Assembly: GCA_020847555.1 (NCBI GenBank)
Contig: JADLBT010000292.1
Location: forward strand, 1-14,785
Length of the DNA stretch: 14,785 nucleotides
Origin: Gemmataceae bacterium
GTDB taxonomy: Bacteria > Planctomycetota > Planctomycetia > Gemmatales > Gemmataceae
Direction of reading: 5' to 3'
Positions 1 to 7,881 of the stretch are shown here, in pieces. Position 1 is the stretch's first letter. The number at the start of each line of letters is the position of its first letter. Under the pieces are notes generated by a model. The model made no database searches. It saw only the letters and a list, made by a program, of their open reading frames with translations, and was not told where the DNA came from. The position numbers were made by a program, and so were the translations under genes.

Positions 1-191
1 GATTCCCGGTTCCCGCCGTCGAGCTCATCTCCGTAGAGTGAGCCCGCAAGCCCGGCAAAGGGCTCCGTGGGTCCAGTACCACCGTAAGGTGCGACGCATG
101 CCGGCCGGCATTGAAGCGAGTCGCCTTTCCTCGATTGCACGGTACCAGCGCGGCAGGGGCGCGGGCGGGGCAAACGGCTGATTCGGCGGGG
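1..191. other. Left flank without a confident gene
   Basis: No complete gene is visible here. On the + strand the frame starting at base 3 reads FPVPAVELISVE and stops at 39-41 with mostly G or C third positions, so it could be the last codons of an upstream gene; twelve codons are too few to decide. A perfect 14-bp palindrome with the core gccggccggc lies at 98-111. A second + strand frame stays open from base 2 to 181, but its third positions are not GC-rich and I do not regard it as coding. No U-tract terminator is visible downstream of the ATPase gene. Confidence 0.3.
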
Positions 192-1376
192 TCAGCGGCG
201 CGTGACCGCGTTCAGCTCATCCACGAAGGACGGCAGGTCGAGGGCCTCGATGCCGGGGGCCAGGGCGCGGGTGGGCGGGGCGGTGGCGGACTGGCGGTGG
301 ACCACGCTCATCCGGACCGGGACGCGGTCGCCCATCGAGCGGCGCAGCGACTGGAGCGGCCGGGCCATCCCCGGCTGCGGCGTCTTCGACGCTTTGCACT
401 CGACCATCCACACCCCGCCGCCCCGGGCGCGCGGGAAGAGGAAGTCCACCTCCAGCCCCTGCTGGTCGCGGAAATGGTACAGCTCCTTGCGGCCGCCGCG
501 GTTGATCTGCGATTTGAGGACCTCGGAGGCGACGAAGCCCTCGAAGAGGGCGCCCAGGAACGGGGAGCGGTTCAGCTCCGCCTGGGTGACGATGCCGAGC
601 AGGTGGCACGCCAGGCCCGAGTCCCCGATGTACACCTTGGGGGACTTGATGAGACGCTTTCCGAAATTCGTGAAATAGGGCGGGACCAGCATGACCTGGC
701 CGGTGATCTCGAGGATGTGGAGCCAGTCGTTCACCGCCGGCACGGAGATGCCGAGCGGGGCCGCGAGATCGGTCCGGTTGAGGATCTGGCCGTGGCGGGT
801 CGCGAGCAGGGCGAGGAAGCGCCGGAACAGCGCGAGGTCGCGGACGTTCATCACGGCGCGCACGTCGCGCTCGAGGTAGGTCTGGATGTAGGAGCTGAAC
901 CAGAGCTGCCGCCCGCGCGGGTTCGCCAGCACCTCCGGGTACCCGCCGTCGAGGAGGTTGACGCGGCTCGTCTCCGCCCGGCTGAACGGGAGCAGCTGCA
1001 GGATCGCGGCGCGGCCCGCCATGGACTCGCTGACGCCCTGCATCAGCCCGGTCTCCTGGGAGCCGGTGAACAGCCACCGGCCGGCCTTGCGCGGCTCGCG
1101 GTCGATCAGCGAGCGGACGTAGGGAAAGAGCTCCGGGACGTTTTGAATCTCGTCGAGCACGGCCGGGAGCCGGAGCTCCTCGAGCAGGGCCCTGGGATCG
1201 GAGCGGGCGCGGGACTGGACGTCGGGATCCTCCAGCAGCAGGTAGGACGCGTCCGGGAAACATCGGCGGAGCAGGGTGGTCTTGCCGGCGCGGCGGGGTC
1301 CGGTCAGGACGACGGCGGGGAACCGCCGCCCGGCCTCGGCAACGGCGGCCTGCAGGCTGCGCGGGACGAAACGCAT
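192..1376 (-). CDS. AAA family ATPase with DUF4143 C-terminal domain
   Basis: A 394-residue P-loop ATPase. Walker A is GPRRAGKT at residues 26-33, Walker B ends in VLDE with D75 and E76, and a sensor-1-like FTGSQ lies at 103-107. The N-terminal half is the AAA_14-type ATPase. The C-terminal half, about 165-335, is DUF4143-like and ends in an acidic D311, E326, K328 arrangement (EVDFLF then VECKAS) that resembles the PD-(D/E)xK nuclease-fold core. Length is normal for the family. The biological role of these ATPases is largely unknown; they are patchily distributed and often behave as accessory genes. The ATG start is chosen because the Walker A motif follows at the usual distance and a promoter ends 6 nt upstream; no Shine-Dalgarno is visible. 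It lies on the same strand as the FG-GAP gene but 96 bp downstream of it, behind its own promoter, so it is probably a separate unit. Confidence 0.9.
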   Translation of the reverse strand: MRFVPRSLQAAVAEAGRRFPAVVLTGPRRAGKTTLLRRCFPDASYLLLEDPDVQSRARSDPRALLEELRLPAVLDEIQNVPELFPYVRSLIDREPRKAGRWLFTGSQETGLMQGVSESMAGRAAILQLLPFSRAETSRVNLLDGGYPEVLANPRGRQLWFSSYIQTYLERDVRAVMNVRDLALFRRFLALLATRHGQILNRTDLAAPLGISVPAVNDWLHILEITGQVMLVPPYFTNFGKRLIKSPKVYIGDSGLACHLLGIVTQAELNRSPFLGALFEGFVASEVLKSQINRGGRKELYHFRDQQGLEVDFLFPRARGGGVWMVECKASKTPQPGMARPLQSLRRSMGDRVPVRMSVVHRQSATAPPTRALAPGIEALDLPSFVDELNAVTRR

Positions 1377-1411
1377 GTGAGAAGTTTAAGCTATCGGATT
1401 AGAAAACTCAA
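1377..1411 (-). promoter_or_regulatory. Predicted housekeeping promoter of the DUF4143 ATPase
   Basis: On the minus strand a -35-like TTGAGT (1411-1406) is followed by a 17-nt spacer and a -10-like TAAACT (1388-1383). The start codon begins 6 nt after the -10 box. This spacing would place transcription initiation at or next to the A of ATG, giving a leaderless mRNA. No ribosome binding site is present. The assignment rests on pattern matching only. Confidence 0.45.
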
Positions 1412-1460
1412 GCCAAAATTGAGGGATCGGGAGTTGAGTTTTGTAAGGTGACAGCTTAAA
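1385..1460. repeat. Nested inverted repeats in the ATPase promoter region
   Basis: Two pairs of exact inverted arms are nested in this AT-rich spacer. The outer arms are tttaagct (1385-1392) and agcttaaa (1453-1460). The inner arms are aaaactcaa (1403-1411) and ttgagtttt (1434-1442), with a 22-nt loop. The left inner arm contains the predicted -35 box of the ATPase gene and the left outer arm overlaps its -10 box, so the repeats could be operators. The region also follows the FG-GAP stop codon, so a terminator role is possible, but no U-tract follows the stem. Confidence 0.5.
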
Positions 1461-1472
1461 TTACTCAAACTG

Positions 1473-4400
1473 CTACGGCCGGGTCCGTACGACCAGGGCC
1501 GGGCCGGGGAGCAGGATTTCGATGCCGTGGTGCTCGGTGTCGGAGCGCAGCTCGATACGGTTCGCGCCCTGCTTCAGCCAGGCCGGGTCGATCGGCAGGA
1601 CGGTGTAGATCACGTCGTGCGCGCCCTCCCCCGCGACTTTCAGCGGGCGGCCGTTGAACGTGAAGTAGTCCTCCACCTTGCCGCGCCCGCCGTCCCACAC
1701 CACGGTGTGCAGCTCGGCGCGCTCGATGCGGGCGGGGTCCACGTCGAGCTCGATGTCGCAGCCGAGCCTCCGGTCGGCGCGCGAGACGAAGCGCGTGGGC
1801 AGGTTCTTCGAGACGTACTGCTTCACCTTCGGGGCGCGGGCGGGCAGCGGGATGTTGTCCGTTGCGGGCGAAGCGTAGACGAGCCCGGGGTGTCCGGCGA
1901 AGCGCACCAGCGCGCGCACCGAGACCGCCTTCTGGTCGGGCAGCATGCCGGTGTCCCAGGTCTCCGGCAGGTACGCAACGGGCCGGCGGTTCTTGGTGAA
2001 GCCGTGCCAGCCGGCGGTGCGCCCCTGGCCGCTGTCGTCGTAGCCGTCGTACCAGCCCTGGAAGGCCACGCTTTCGATCCGCGGCGCGGCGCCGGAGGTT
2101 TCGAGCTTCAGGGCGAGCGCCTCCCGGCCGGGGACCGGGCGCGCCGAGACCCGCGCTTCGAAACCGGCGAGCCCCGCTTTCTGCAGGTCGGGGTGGTCGC
2201 GCCTGAGGTACGCGCGCAGCGCGGCCTCGTCCACGATGAAGTGGCCCCAGAACGAGCTGCCCTGGTCGCAGGCCCACTGCAGGGCGTTCCAGCCGTTGAC
2301 GAGGTCGGTCAGCTTGAGGCCGAACGTGGGGTATTCGTGGGTCGAACTGCCTTCGGCCGTGCCCACCTCGGGCACGAGGTAGGTGGAGCGCCCGTTGAGG
2401 GTCACGCGCTTGTCGGTGGTGTGGTGGTGGCCGCCCCACAGCTCGGCGTACAGCTCGGCGCCGTCGAGCGCGAAGAGGTCCTCGGGAAAGCGGATCTGCA
2501 TCATGCCGGAGGCCTTGGTTTCGCGGCGCGGCCCCCAGCTGGGGTGCAGCACGGCTTCGGGCGCGTTGACGCGGAAGCGCGCGGTGACGGGGAAGTTGCC
2601 GGTCTCGGCGCCGGGGGTGAACCAGTGCTCGCGGTGGAAACGTCCGGCGGGGGCGGGCGCAGCGGCGCGGTCGATGGCGAGGTTCTCGTAGAGCAGGACG
2701 CGGGGATGGCTCCAGCCGAGCGAGATCGCGTCCAGATCGCCGTCGCCGTCGATATCGACCAGCTGCGCGCCGTCGTGGTGCTCGTCGCCGGTGGAGACGA
2801 CGTGGTCCTTCCAGCGGCCGCCCTTGCCGTCGAGGTTCTCGAAGATGTGGAGTCTGGCGGACGCCGGGTCGGCGTAGTTGTGCTCGCCGGCGACGACGTC
2901 GAAGTCGCCGTCGCGGTCGAGGTCGGCGACGTCGAGGCTCATCGGCCCCACGGGATTGCCGATCGGGTGCTCTGTCCACAGGCCGGAGGCGCCGGCGGGC
3001 TGCTCGTACCAGGCGAGCTTGCCGGGCTTGTTGATGGCTTCGAAACCGACGATGGCGTCCAGCCGGCCGTCGCCGTTGATGTCGGCCAGGCGATTGCGGT
3101 CGGGGTCGCCTTCGCCGGCCGCGATGCGCTGCCGGGTCCACTGCTTGCCGTCGAAGCGAAGCCAGCTGGTGCCCTGCAGGATGTCGAGGAGGCGCCGCCC
3201 GCGGACGATGTCGCCCACCGAGAGGGCCTCGTCCTGCGAGTGTTCGGAGATGCGCTCGAGGGTCCAGGGGTCGAACGGCTTGCCGCGGGGCACGCTCAGC
3301 AGCTGAACGCCCTTGCCCGCCGCGTGCCAGGAGAGGGGGATCTGGATGACGCCGCGGGGGCTGGTGCGGATGGCGGCGATGCCCTGCAGGAAATCGCCGT
3401 CGGGCTTGGGGATGTTGCGGTGGAGCTTGAAATTCCCCTTGCCGTCGTTCTGCGCCCAGAGCATCTCGGGGTTGCGTTCGGAGCCCTTGCCGCGCGTGCC
3501 GAGGAGGTCGCGCATGCCGTCGCCGTCGAAGTCGTAGGCGAGGGCGAAATTGTGGAAGCCCTCGCCGACGGCGCGGCGCACCCAGATGCCGCCGGCCGCG
3601 CCGGGGTTGCGGTACCACCAGCCGCCGGAGACGATGTCGGGGCGGCCGTCGCCGTCGAGGTCGGCGGGGGCGATGAAGACGGCGCGCCAGGGGCGGTCGC
3701 CGTCGACGACGTGGCGGCGCCAGCGGGTGAGGGGGAGCGGGGGAGCGGGCGAGCGCGAGAGGTTCTCCCACATCTCGATGGGGGTGGCGACGCCGTGCTG
3801 GCCGTGGTTGGCGCCGACGATGTCGAGGTCGCCGTCGTTGCCGATGTCGGCGAGCCGGATGTTGTGGGAGCCCTCGCGGCCGACGATCTGACGGGTCCAG
3901 CCGGAGGCTTTGCCGTGGTTGTAATAGACGGCGATGCGGCCGTGGGCGGACTGCTCCATTTCGGCGATGACGACGTCGGGGTGGCCGTCGCGGTCCACGT
4001 CGCCGGACTTGAAGGTGTGGACGAAGGCGACGTCGGGGTCGATGACGTGCTCGGTCCAGGGGCCGGTGCGGGGCGTGGCGGATTCGTACCAGCTCAACCG
4101 GCCGGTGGTTTCGGCGGGGGCGATGAGGATGTCGGGGCGGCCGTCGCGGTTGATGTCGGTGACGAGCACGCCGCAGTCGTCGGGCCCGCCGGCGGCGAAG
4201 ACGAGGCGTTCCCACGGGCCGCGCAGGTCGCCGCCGGGGTTGCGCAGCCAGTAGCCGTTCTGCACGATGTCGGGGCGCTTGTCGCCGTCGAGGTCGGCGA
4301 GGGAGACGCCGCCGCGCCCGCCGGTCTTGATGTCGATGCGCAGCCATTCGTTTTTGGGCCGCTGCAGCAGGACGCGGGTGTCGCCCCAGCGGACGACGAG

Positions 4401-4841
4401 GTCGAGCTTGCCGTCGCCGTCCATGTCGGCGACTTCGACGTCGTGGGCGCGCTCGGCGTCGACGACGCGGCGGCGCCACGTCTGGCCTTTCGGGCCGGGG
4501 TTCTCGTACCAGACGACGCCCACGTCGTACTTGGGGATGACGAGGTCGAGGTCGCCGTCGCCGTCGAGGTCGGCGGCCTGCATGTCGGTGGTGAAGGCGC
4601 CGGTGTCGATGCGGCGTTTGGTCCAATCCGGGGCGGCGTACCAGAAGAGGCCGTCGCCGGCGTCGCTGGCGGCCGCGATGTCGGGGAGCTTGTCGCCGTT
4701 GAGGTCGCCCACGGTCTTGCAATGGGGACGGAGCGGCGGGTGGGGATCCACCACGATGTGGCGGAACGGGACGCGCTCGGCAGAGAACGCGCAGGCGGCG
4801 GCGAGGAACAGCGCCGGCCGCAACTGACGCAGGGAGGGCAT
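1473..4841 (-). CDS. Secreted FG-GAP/VCBS-repeat protein, two predicted beta-propellers
   Basis: A 1122-residue exported protein. Residues 1-21 form a signal peptide (MPSLRQLRP, a hydrophobic stretch, then probable cleavage after AFSA). Calcium-loop repeats of the type DxDGDGxxD begin near residues 46, 91, 139, 183, 229, 281 and 332, then 394, 437, 587, 640 and 696. Two further degenerate positions lie near 483 and 544. That pattern fits two seven-bladed propellers. WYENPG-type strands between the repeats resemble aldos-2-ulose dehydratase-like and planctomycete/acidobacterial FG-GAP proteins. Residues about 735-1122 hold no repeat and I recognise no family; the pattern suggests beta-sandwich modules. 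The start is taken at the ATG that opens the signal peptide. The same frame stays open far upstream over the sulfatase gene, which is an antisense artefact. Probable role is binding or modifying external carbohydrate with the divergent sulfatase; the substrate is unknown. Confidence 0.9.
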   Translation of the reverse strand: MPSLRQLRPALFLAAACAFSAERVPFRHIVVDPHPPLRPHCKTVGDLNGDKLPDIAAASDAGDGLFWYAAPDWTKRRIDTGAFTTDMQAADLDGDGDLDLVIPKYDVGVVWYENPGPKGQTWRRRVVDAERAHDVEVADMDGDGKLDLVVRWGDTRVLLQRPKNEWLRIDIKTGGRGGVSLADLDGDKRPDIVQNGYWLRNPGGDLRGPWERLVFAAGGPDDCGVLVTDINRDGRPDILIAPAETTGRLSWYESATPRTGPWTEHVIDPDVAFVHTFKSGDVDRDGHPDVVIAEMEQSAHGRIAVYYNHGKASGWTRQIVGREGSHNIRLADIGNDGDLDIVGANHGQHGVATPIEMWENLSRSPAPPLPLTRWRRHVVDGDRPWRAVFIAPADLDGDGRPDIVSGGWWYRNPGAAGGIWVRRAVGEGFHNFALAYDFDGDGMRDLLGTRGKGSERNPEMLWAQNDGKGNFKLHRNIPKPDGDFLQGIAAIRTSPRGVIQIPLSWHAAGKGVQLLSVPRGKPFDPWTLERISEHSQDEALSVGDIVRGRRLLDILQGTSWLRFDGKQWTRQRIAAGEGDPDRNRLADINGDGRLDAIVGFEAINKPGKLAWYEQPAGASGLWTEHPIGNPVGPMSLDVADLDRDGDFDVVAGEHNYADPASARLHIFENLDGKGGRWKDHVVSTGDEHHDGAQLVDIDGDGDLDAISLGWSHPRVLLYENLAIDRAAAPAPAGRFHREHWFTPGAETGNFPVTARFRVNAPEAVLHPSWGPRRETKASGMMQIRFPEDLFALDGAELYAELWGGHHHTTDKRVTLNGRSTYLVPEVGTAEGSSTHEYPTFGLKLTDLVNGWNALQWACDQGSSFWGHFIVDEAALRAYLRRDHPDLQKAGLAGFEARVSARPVPGREALALKLETSGAAPRIESVAFQGWYDGYDDSGQGRTAGWHGFTKNRRPVAYLPETWDTGMLPDQKAVSVRALVRFAGHPGLVYASPATDNIPLPARAPKVKQYVSKNLPTRFVSRADRRLGCDIELDVDPARIERAELHTVVWDGGRGKVEDYFTFNGRPLKVAGEGAHDVIYTVLPIDPAWLKQGANRIELRSDTEHHGIEILLPGPALVVRTRP

Positions 4842-4883
4842 AGGCGCATTGTAGTCGGCGGCGCGGCGTGGTAGAACCGCGAC
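4842..4883. promoter_or_regulatory. Interlocked divergent promoters, FG-GAP gene versus sulfatase
   Basis: Only 42 bp separate the two divergent start codons. For the FG-GAP gene a -10-like TACAAT lies on the minus strand at 4853-4848, with 6 nt to its ATG; its -35 position (4876-4871, TTCTAC) is weak. For the sulfatase a -35-like TTGTAG (4849-4854), a 17-nt spacer and a -10-like TAGAAC (4872-4877) also end 6 nt before the ATG. Each -10 therefore overlaps the other promoter's -35, so polymerase could occupy only one at a time. Neither gene has a Shine-Dalgarno sequence. Confidence 0.4.
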
Positions 4884-6266
4884 ATGAGCGGACTGACGCG
4901 CAGGGAAGCGATGGGGGCGCTGGCGGGGGCGGCGGCGCCGCGCCGGCCGAACGTCCTGTTCCTGATTTCCGACGAGCATTCGCCGCACGTGGCGGGGTGC
5001 TTCGGGAACCGCACGGTGCGCACCCCGTGGCTCGATTCGATCGCGGCGGGCGGCACGGCGTTCGATGCGGCGTACACGCAGAACCCGATCTGCACGCCCT
5101 CCCGCGCGTCGTTCCTGACGGGCCGGATGGCATCCAACGTGGGGGTGTTCGGCAACGTCCACGGAACGCTCGACGACACGGTCCCGACGATGGCGGACGT
5201 GTTCCTGCAGGCGGGCTACGCGGCCGGGTGGATGGGAAAGACGCACTGGGGCGGCGACCCGAAGTTCGAGACGCCGCGGCCCTCGAAGAAAGCGGGGGCG
5301 GCGGCGGAGCGGCGCGGCGCCCGCAGCCGCCTGCCGGAGGATGCGGCGATCGCGGCGTGGCCCGAAAGCGAGGAAGTGGACAGCTACGCCACCGGACAGG
5401 CGCTCGAGTTCCTGGAGCAGCGCCGGGCGAAGCCCTTCTTCCTGGGCGTGTCGTGGCGCAAGCCGCACTTCCCGTTCCTGGTGCAGCAGCGGTTCGCGAG
5501 CCTGTACGAAGGGAAGGTGGCGGCGCCGCGGGTGACCGCGCGGATGATCGGGGAGCTGCCCGCGATCTCGCGCGAGGAGCGGGAGAAGTACGGGTTCGCC
5601 AGGCTGAGCGAAGCGCAGATCCGGCGCGCGCTCGAGATCTACTACGGCATGGTCACCTACATGGACGAGCAGATCGGCGCGATGTTGAAGAAGCTGGACG
5701 CGCTCGGGCTGCGCGAGAACACGATCGTACTCTACACGTCGGACCACGGGGAGATGGGCGGGGAGCACGGTCTTTGGTACAAGAACTCGTTCTACGAGGC
5801 GTCGGCGCGAATCCCGATGGCGTGGAGCTGGCCGAAGGCGATCCGGCGCGGCGCGCGCATCGGGGCCCCGGCGATGAACCTGGACATCCTGCCGACGCTG
5901 TGCGAGCTGTGCGGCCTCGACAAGCCGGCGGGGCTGGAGGGGCGCAGCCTGGCGGGCCTGCTGGCGGGGCGGGAGGACGGCAGGGACCGGTACGCGCTTT
6001 CGGAGAACTACCGGGGGAGCGCGGCGGGCCGCATGATCCGCAGGGGGCAGTGGAAGTTCTGCCACTACAAGGACGACCGCGACCAGTTGTTCGACCTGTC
6101 GCAGGACCCGGGCGAGGAGACGAATCTGGCGGGGCGGGCGGAGCACAAGGCGCTGGCGTCGCAGTTGAAAGAGCAGGCGCTGCGCGGCTGGCGGCTGGAC
6201 AAGCTGGAAGCGTACCGGAAGAAGGCTCGGGCGGCGCGCAAGGCCGGGGCGACGGACGAGCCGTAG
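4884..6266 (+). CDS. Type I sulfatase (formylglycine-dependent)
   Basis: A 460-residue arylsulfatase-superfamily hydrolase that cleaves sulfate esters. The activation motif CTPSR is at residues 70-74, so C70 is the expected formylglycine. Metal and active-site positions are visible: D30 and E31 in LISDEH, K119 and H121 in GKTHW, H195 in RKPHFPF, D287 and H288 in TSDHGEMGGEHG, and K300. Near the C-terminus the family's LFDLxxDPxEExNLA pattern is present. The N-terminus, TRREAMGALAGAAA, looks like a Tat signal with a very short hydrophobic core, so export is uncertain. The substrate cannot be read from sequence; pairing with a secreted FG-GAP protein suggests a sulfated polysaccharide or glycan. 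Activity needs a formylglycine-generating or anaerobic sulfatase-maturating enzyme, and none lies in this window. The DUF2007 gene follows after 20 bp and may be co-transcribed. Confidence 0.93.
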   Translation: MSGLTRREAMGALAGAAAPRRPNVLFLISDEHSPHVAGCFGNRTVRTPWLDSIAAGGTAFDAAYTQNPICTPSRASFLTGRMASNVGVFGNVHGTLDDTVPTMADVFLQAGYAAGWMGKTHWGGDPKFETPRPSKKAGAAAERRGARSRLPEDAAIAAWPESEEVDSYATGQALEFLEQRRAKPFFLGVSWRKPHFPFLVQQRFASLYEGKVAAPRVTARMIGELPAISREEREKYGFARLSEAQIRRALEIYYGMVTYMDEQIGAMLKKLDALGLRENTIVLYTSDHGEMGGEHGLWYKNSFYEASARIPMAWSWPKAIRRGARIGAPAMNLDILPTLCELCGLDKPAGLEGRSLAGLLAGREDGRDRYALSENYRGSAAGRMIRRGQWKFCHYKDDRDQLFDLSQDPGEETNLAGRAEHKALASQLKEQALRGWRLDKLEAYRKKARAARKAGATDEP

Positions 6267-6286
6267 GCTCGCGCGGGAGGAGCACG

Positions 6287-6652
6287 ATGTACTGTCCGCA
6301 ATGCGGCGTCGAATTCCGCGAGGGGTTCACGGAATGCTCGGATTGCCGCGTCCCGCTGTTGCCCGGGACGCCGCCGCCGGAGGCGCCGGACGCGTTCGAT
6401 CCCACGCTCGAACTGGTGGTGGTGCTGGAGACCAACGACCGCGTCGAGCTGGCGATGGCGAAGGGGATGTTGGACGAGGCGGGAATTCCTTACTATGTCC
6501 TGGGCCAGATCGCGACGCTGATTCAGGACGTGGACGCGTACCTGCGCAAATGGGTCCGGCTGCAGGTTCCGCGCGACCGGGAGGCGGAGGCGAGAGAGCT
6601 GCTGGAGGCGCGGTTCGAGCCGGAGGACGGCGCCGCGGAGGCGGAGCCGTGA
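6287..6652 (+). CDS. Zinc-ribbon DUF2007 domain protein
   Basis: A 121-residue soluble protein. A four-cysteine zinc ribbon occupies the N-terminus (CPQC at 3-6 and C17, C20), followed by a proline-rich linker and, at about 40-112, a DUF2007-like alpha/beta domain (LVVVLETNDRVELAMAKGML, then a V-rich strand before a helix). DUF2007 proteins are small and often annotated as putative signal-transducing proteins, but their function is not established. The ATG is supported by a strong Shine-Dalgarno GGGAGGA at 6275-6281, five nt upstream. The gene starts 20 bp after the sulfatase stop and is convergent with the Fic gene, whose stop codon lies 26 bp away, with no terminator seen between them. Confidence 0.82.
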   Translation: MYCPQCGVEFREGFTECSDCRVPLLPGTPPPEAPDAFDPTLELVVVLETNDRVELAMAKGMLDEAGIPYYVLGQIATLIQDVDAYLRKWVRLQVPRDREAEARELLEARFEPEDGAAEAEP

Positions 6653-6678
6653 CGGACGCAGCCCGTGAAGGGGAGAAC

Positions 6679-7881
6679 TCAGCCGGGCGTCCTATTGGCT
6701 GGTCCGCCTTGCCCGCCGCCGAATCGGAACTGGAGAAACGCTTCAACCATACGCTTATTCGCCAAGATCCCGTTCCTGCTCCGGACGAGTAGGCCCATCT
6801 TGCCCAGTGCATTCAGGTCGCGATTCAGCAGCATCCGCGACGTGCCATGGTAGAGAACCGCGATCGACGGACCAAGATCGGGGATTTCCGCCACCCTGAC
6901 GGGTTTGTCGGCGTACGAGAGCGCCAACACCAGATCGCGCCGGCGCTTCTCGACGTTGGTCTTCCGATCGCCGAACGCTTCGTGGACATAGTTCCGCCAG
7001 ATGATGTCCAACTGAAACTTACGTATTTCGGAGATCTGTTCCCTCAATCCGTCCAGAAACCCGCTTACCGCGTATTCAAAGAACGGCACATAGTCGCCAC
7101 CCGAGGCGCTGGCCCGTTCCAACTGACGGTAGTACTCCGACCGGGTCAGGTTGTAGTGATTGCTCAAGAGATGAACCGCCGGACTCGGGGCTCCACTCGC
7201 CAGCAGGATCCGGTACTCGACGAGCCTGGCGGTTCGGCCGTTGCCGTCCCCAAAGGGGTGTATCCAGGCCATGTACAGATGTGCGGCGACTGCCCGGATA
7301 ATCCCCCAGACGATTGCCATCCCGGGCGGCGCGCGCAACCCGGGCGACTCCAGCCAGGTTGCCAGTCGCTCCAGCAGGTACCGGCAGTCTTCCGCTGGGG
7401 CTCCCCTGTACCGTCCCACACCCACCTCGTGAGTTCGAATCCTCCCGGGGACGACGCCATCATCGACCTCCAGGCCGGTAAGAACGAGCCGGTTGAACTG
7501 CTCGAACTCCGCGAGGGTAAGCTGAGGCAGGTTCCCTATTCCGACCTGCTCCCAAATGCCGTTCAGTGCGCCGAGGATATTGTCGATTTCCCGCTTCAGG
7601 TATTCCCTGGAAGGTGGAAGCTTGAGATCCCCGCGGACGGCCTGCAGAACCTCGTTCTCCGAGAGCGTATTGCCCTCGATCGCGGTGGTTGCACGCGCGC
7701 CTTTTGCCAGGTAGATCCGGTGCAGGTTCTCCGCGACATCGGGACGGAGCGGAACGCCGGCGATATGTTCGCACTTGGATTGGCATTCTCCCAGCATTGT
7801 CCAGAGGCGCGGCCCCGCGCGATCCAGCCGGGTCAGAGTAAACGAGAGCCAGCCGTGTGTGCTTTCAAAAGGCCGCTTCAC
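6679..7881 (-). CDS. Fic family protein with C-terminal winged-helix domain
   Basis: A 400-residue Fic-fold protein, expected to transfer AMP or another nucleotide-derived group to target proteins. The complete catalytic motif HPFGDGNGRTAR is at residues 208-219, with H208 catalytic. An N-terminal inhibitory-helix motif of the (S/T)xxxE(G/N) type is present as TTAIEG at 65-70, with E69 the expected autoinhibitory glutamate; this marks a class II, self-inhibited Fic protein that needs no separate antitoxin. Residues about 310-385 look like a winged helix. The start codon is GTG: an in-frame stop lies two codons upstream, and a promoter ends 6 nt before it with no Shine-Dalgarno. Base composition is visibly lower in GC than the neighbours (one 60-base line at 6961 is about 52% GC), which suggests separate acquisition. 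Targets are unknown. Confidence 0.92.
   Translation of the reverse strand: MKRPFESTHGWLSFTLTRLDRAGPRLWTMLGECQSKCEHIAGVPLRPDVAENLHRIYLAKGARATTAIEGNTLSENEVLQAVRGDLKLPPSREYLKREIDNILGALNGIWEQVGIGNLPQLTLAEFEQFNRLVLTGLEVDDGVVPGRIRTHEVGVGRYRGAPAEDCRYLLERLATWLESPGLRAPPGMAIVWGIIRAVAAHLYMAWIHPFGDGNGRTARLVEYRILLASGAPSPAVHLLSNHYNLTRSEYYRQLERASASGGDYVPFFEYAVSGFLDGLREQISEIRKFQLDIIWRNYVHEAFGDRKTNVEKRRRDLVLALSYADKPVRVAEIPDLGPSIAVLYHGTSRMLLNRDLNALGKMGLLVRSRNGILANKRMVEAFLQFRFGGGQGGPANRTPG

Noticed and set aside
98..111. A 14-bp palindrome as an operator or recombination site
   Set aside because: It is a single GC-rich palindrome with no partner site, promoter or neighbouring regulator; chance is sufficient.
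1403..1442. Rho-independent terminator for the FG-GAP gene
   Set aside because: A 9-bp stem exists, but the loop is 22 nt, the stem is AT-rich, and no U-tract follows on the transcribed strand.
111..1451. A long + strand frame opposite the ATPase gene
   Set aside because: It has no domain, is rich in Arg, Gly, Ala and Glu, and lies antisense to a gene with Walker A and B motifs.
2700..4720. DNA tandem repeat array, from recurring gtcgccgtcgaggtcggcg-like words
   Set aside because: These words are the codons of the DxDGDGxxD calcium loops, spaced about 130-190 bp apart, so the repetition is at the protein level.
1527..4874. A 1115-residue open frame on the + strand, antisense to the FG-GAP gene
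   Set aside because: It is a by-product of GC-rich third positions and repeated Asp/Gly codons on the minus strand. Its protein is Val, Ala, Gly and Asp-rich with no recognisable domain, while the minus frame has a signal peptide and repeats.
4842..6146. Upstream extension of the FG-GAP frame over the sulfatase gene
   Set aside because: The extension is Arg, Ala and Pro-rich shadow sequence antisense to a clear CxPSR sulfatase. The signal peptide begins at 4841.
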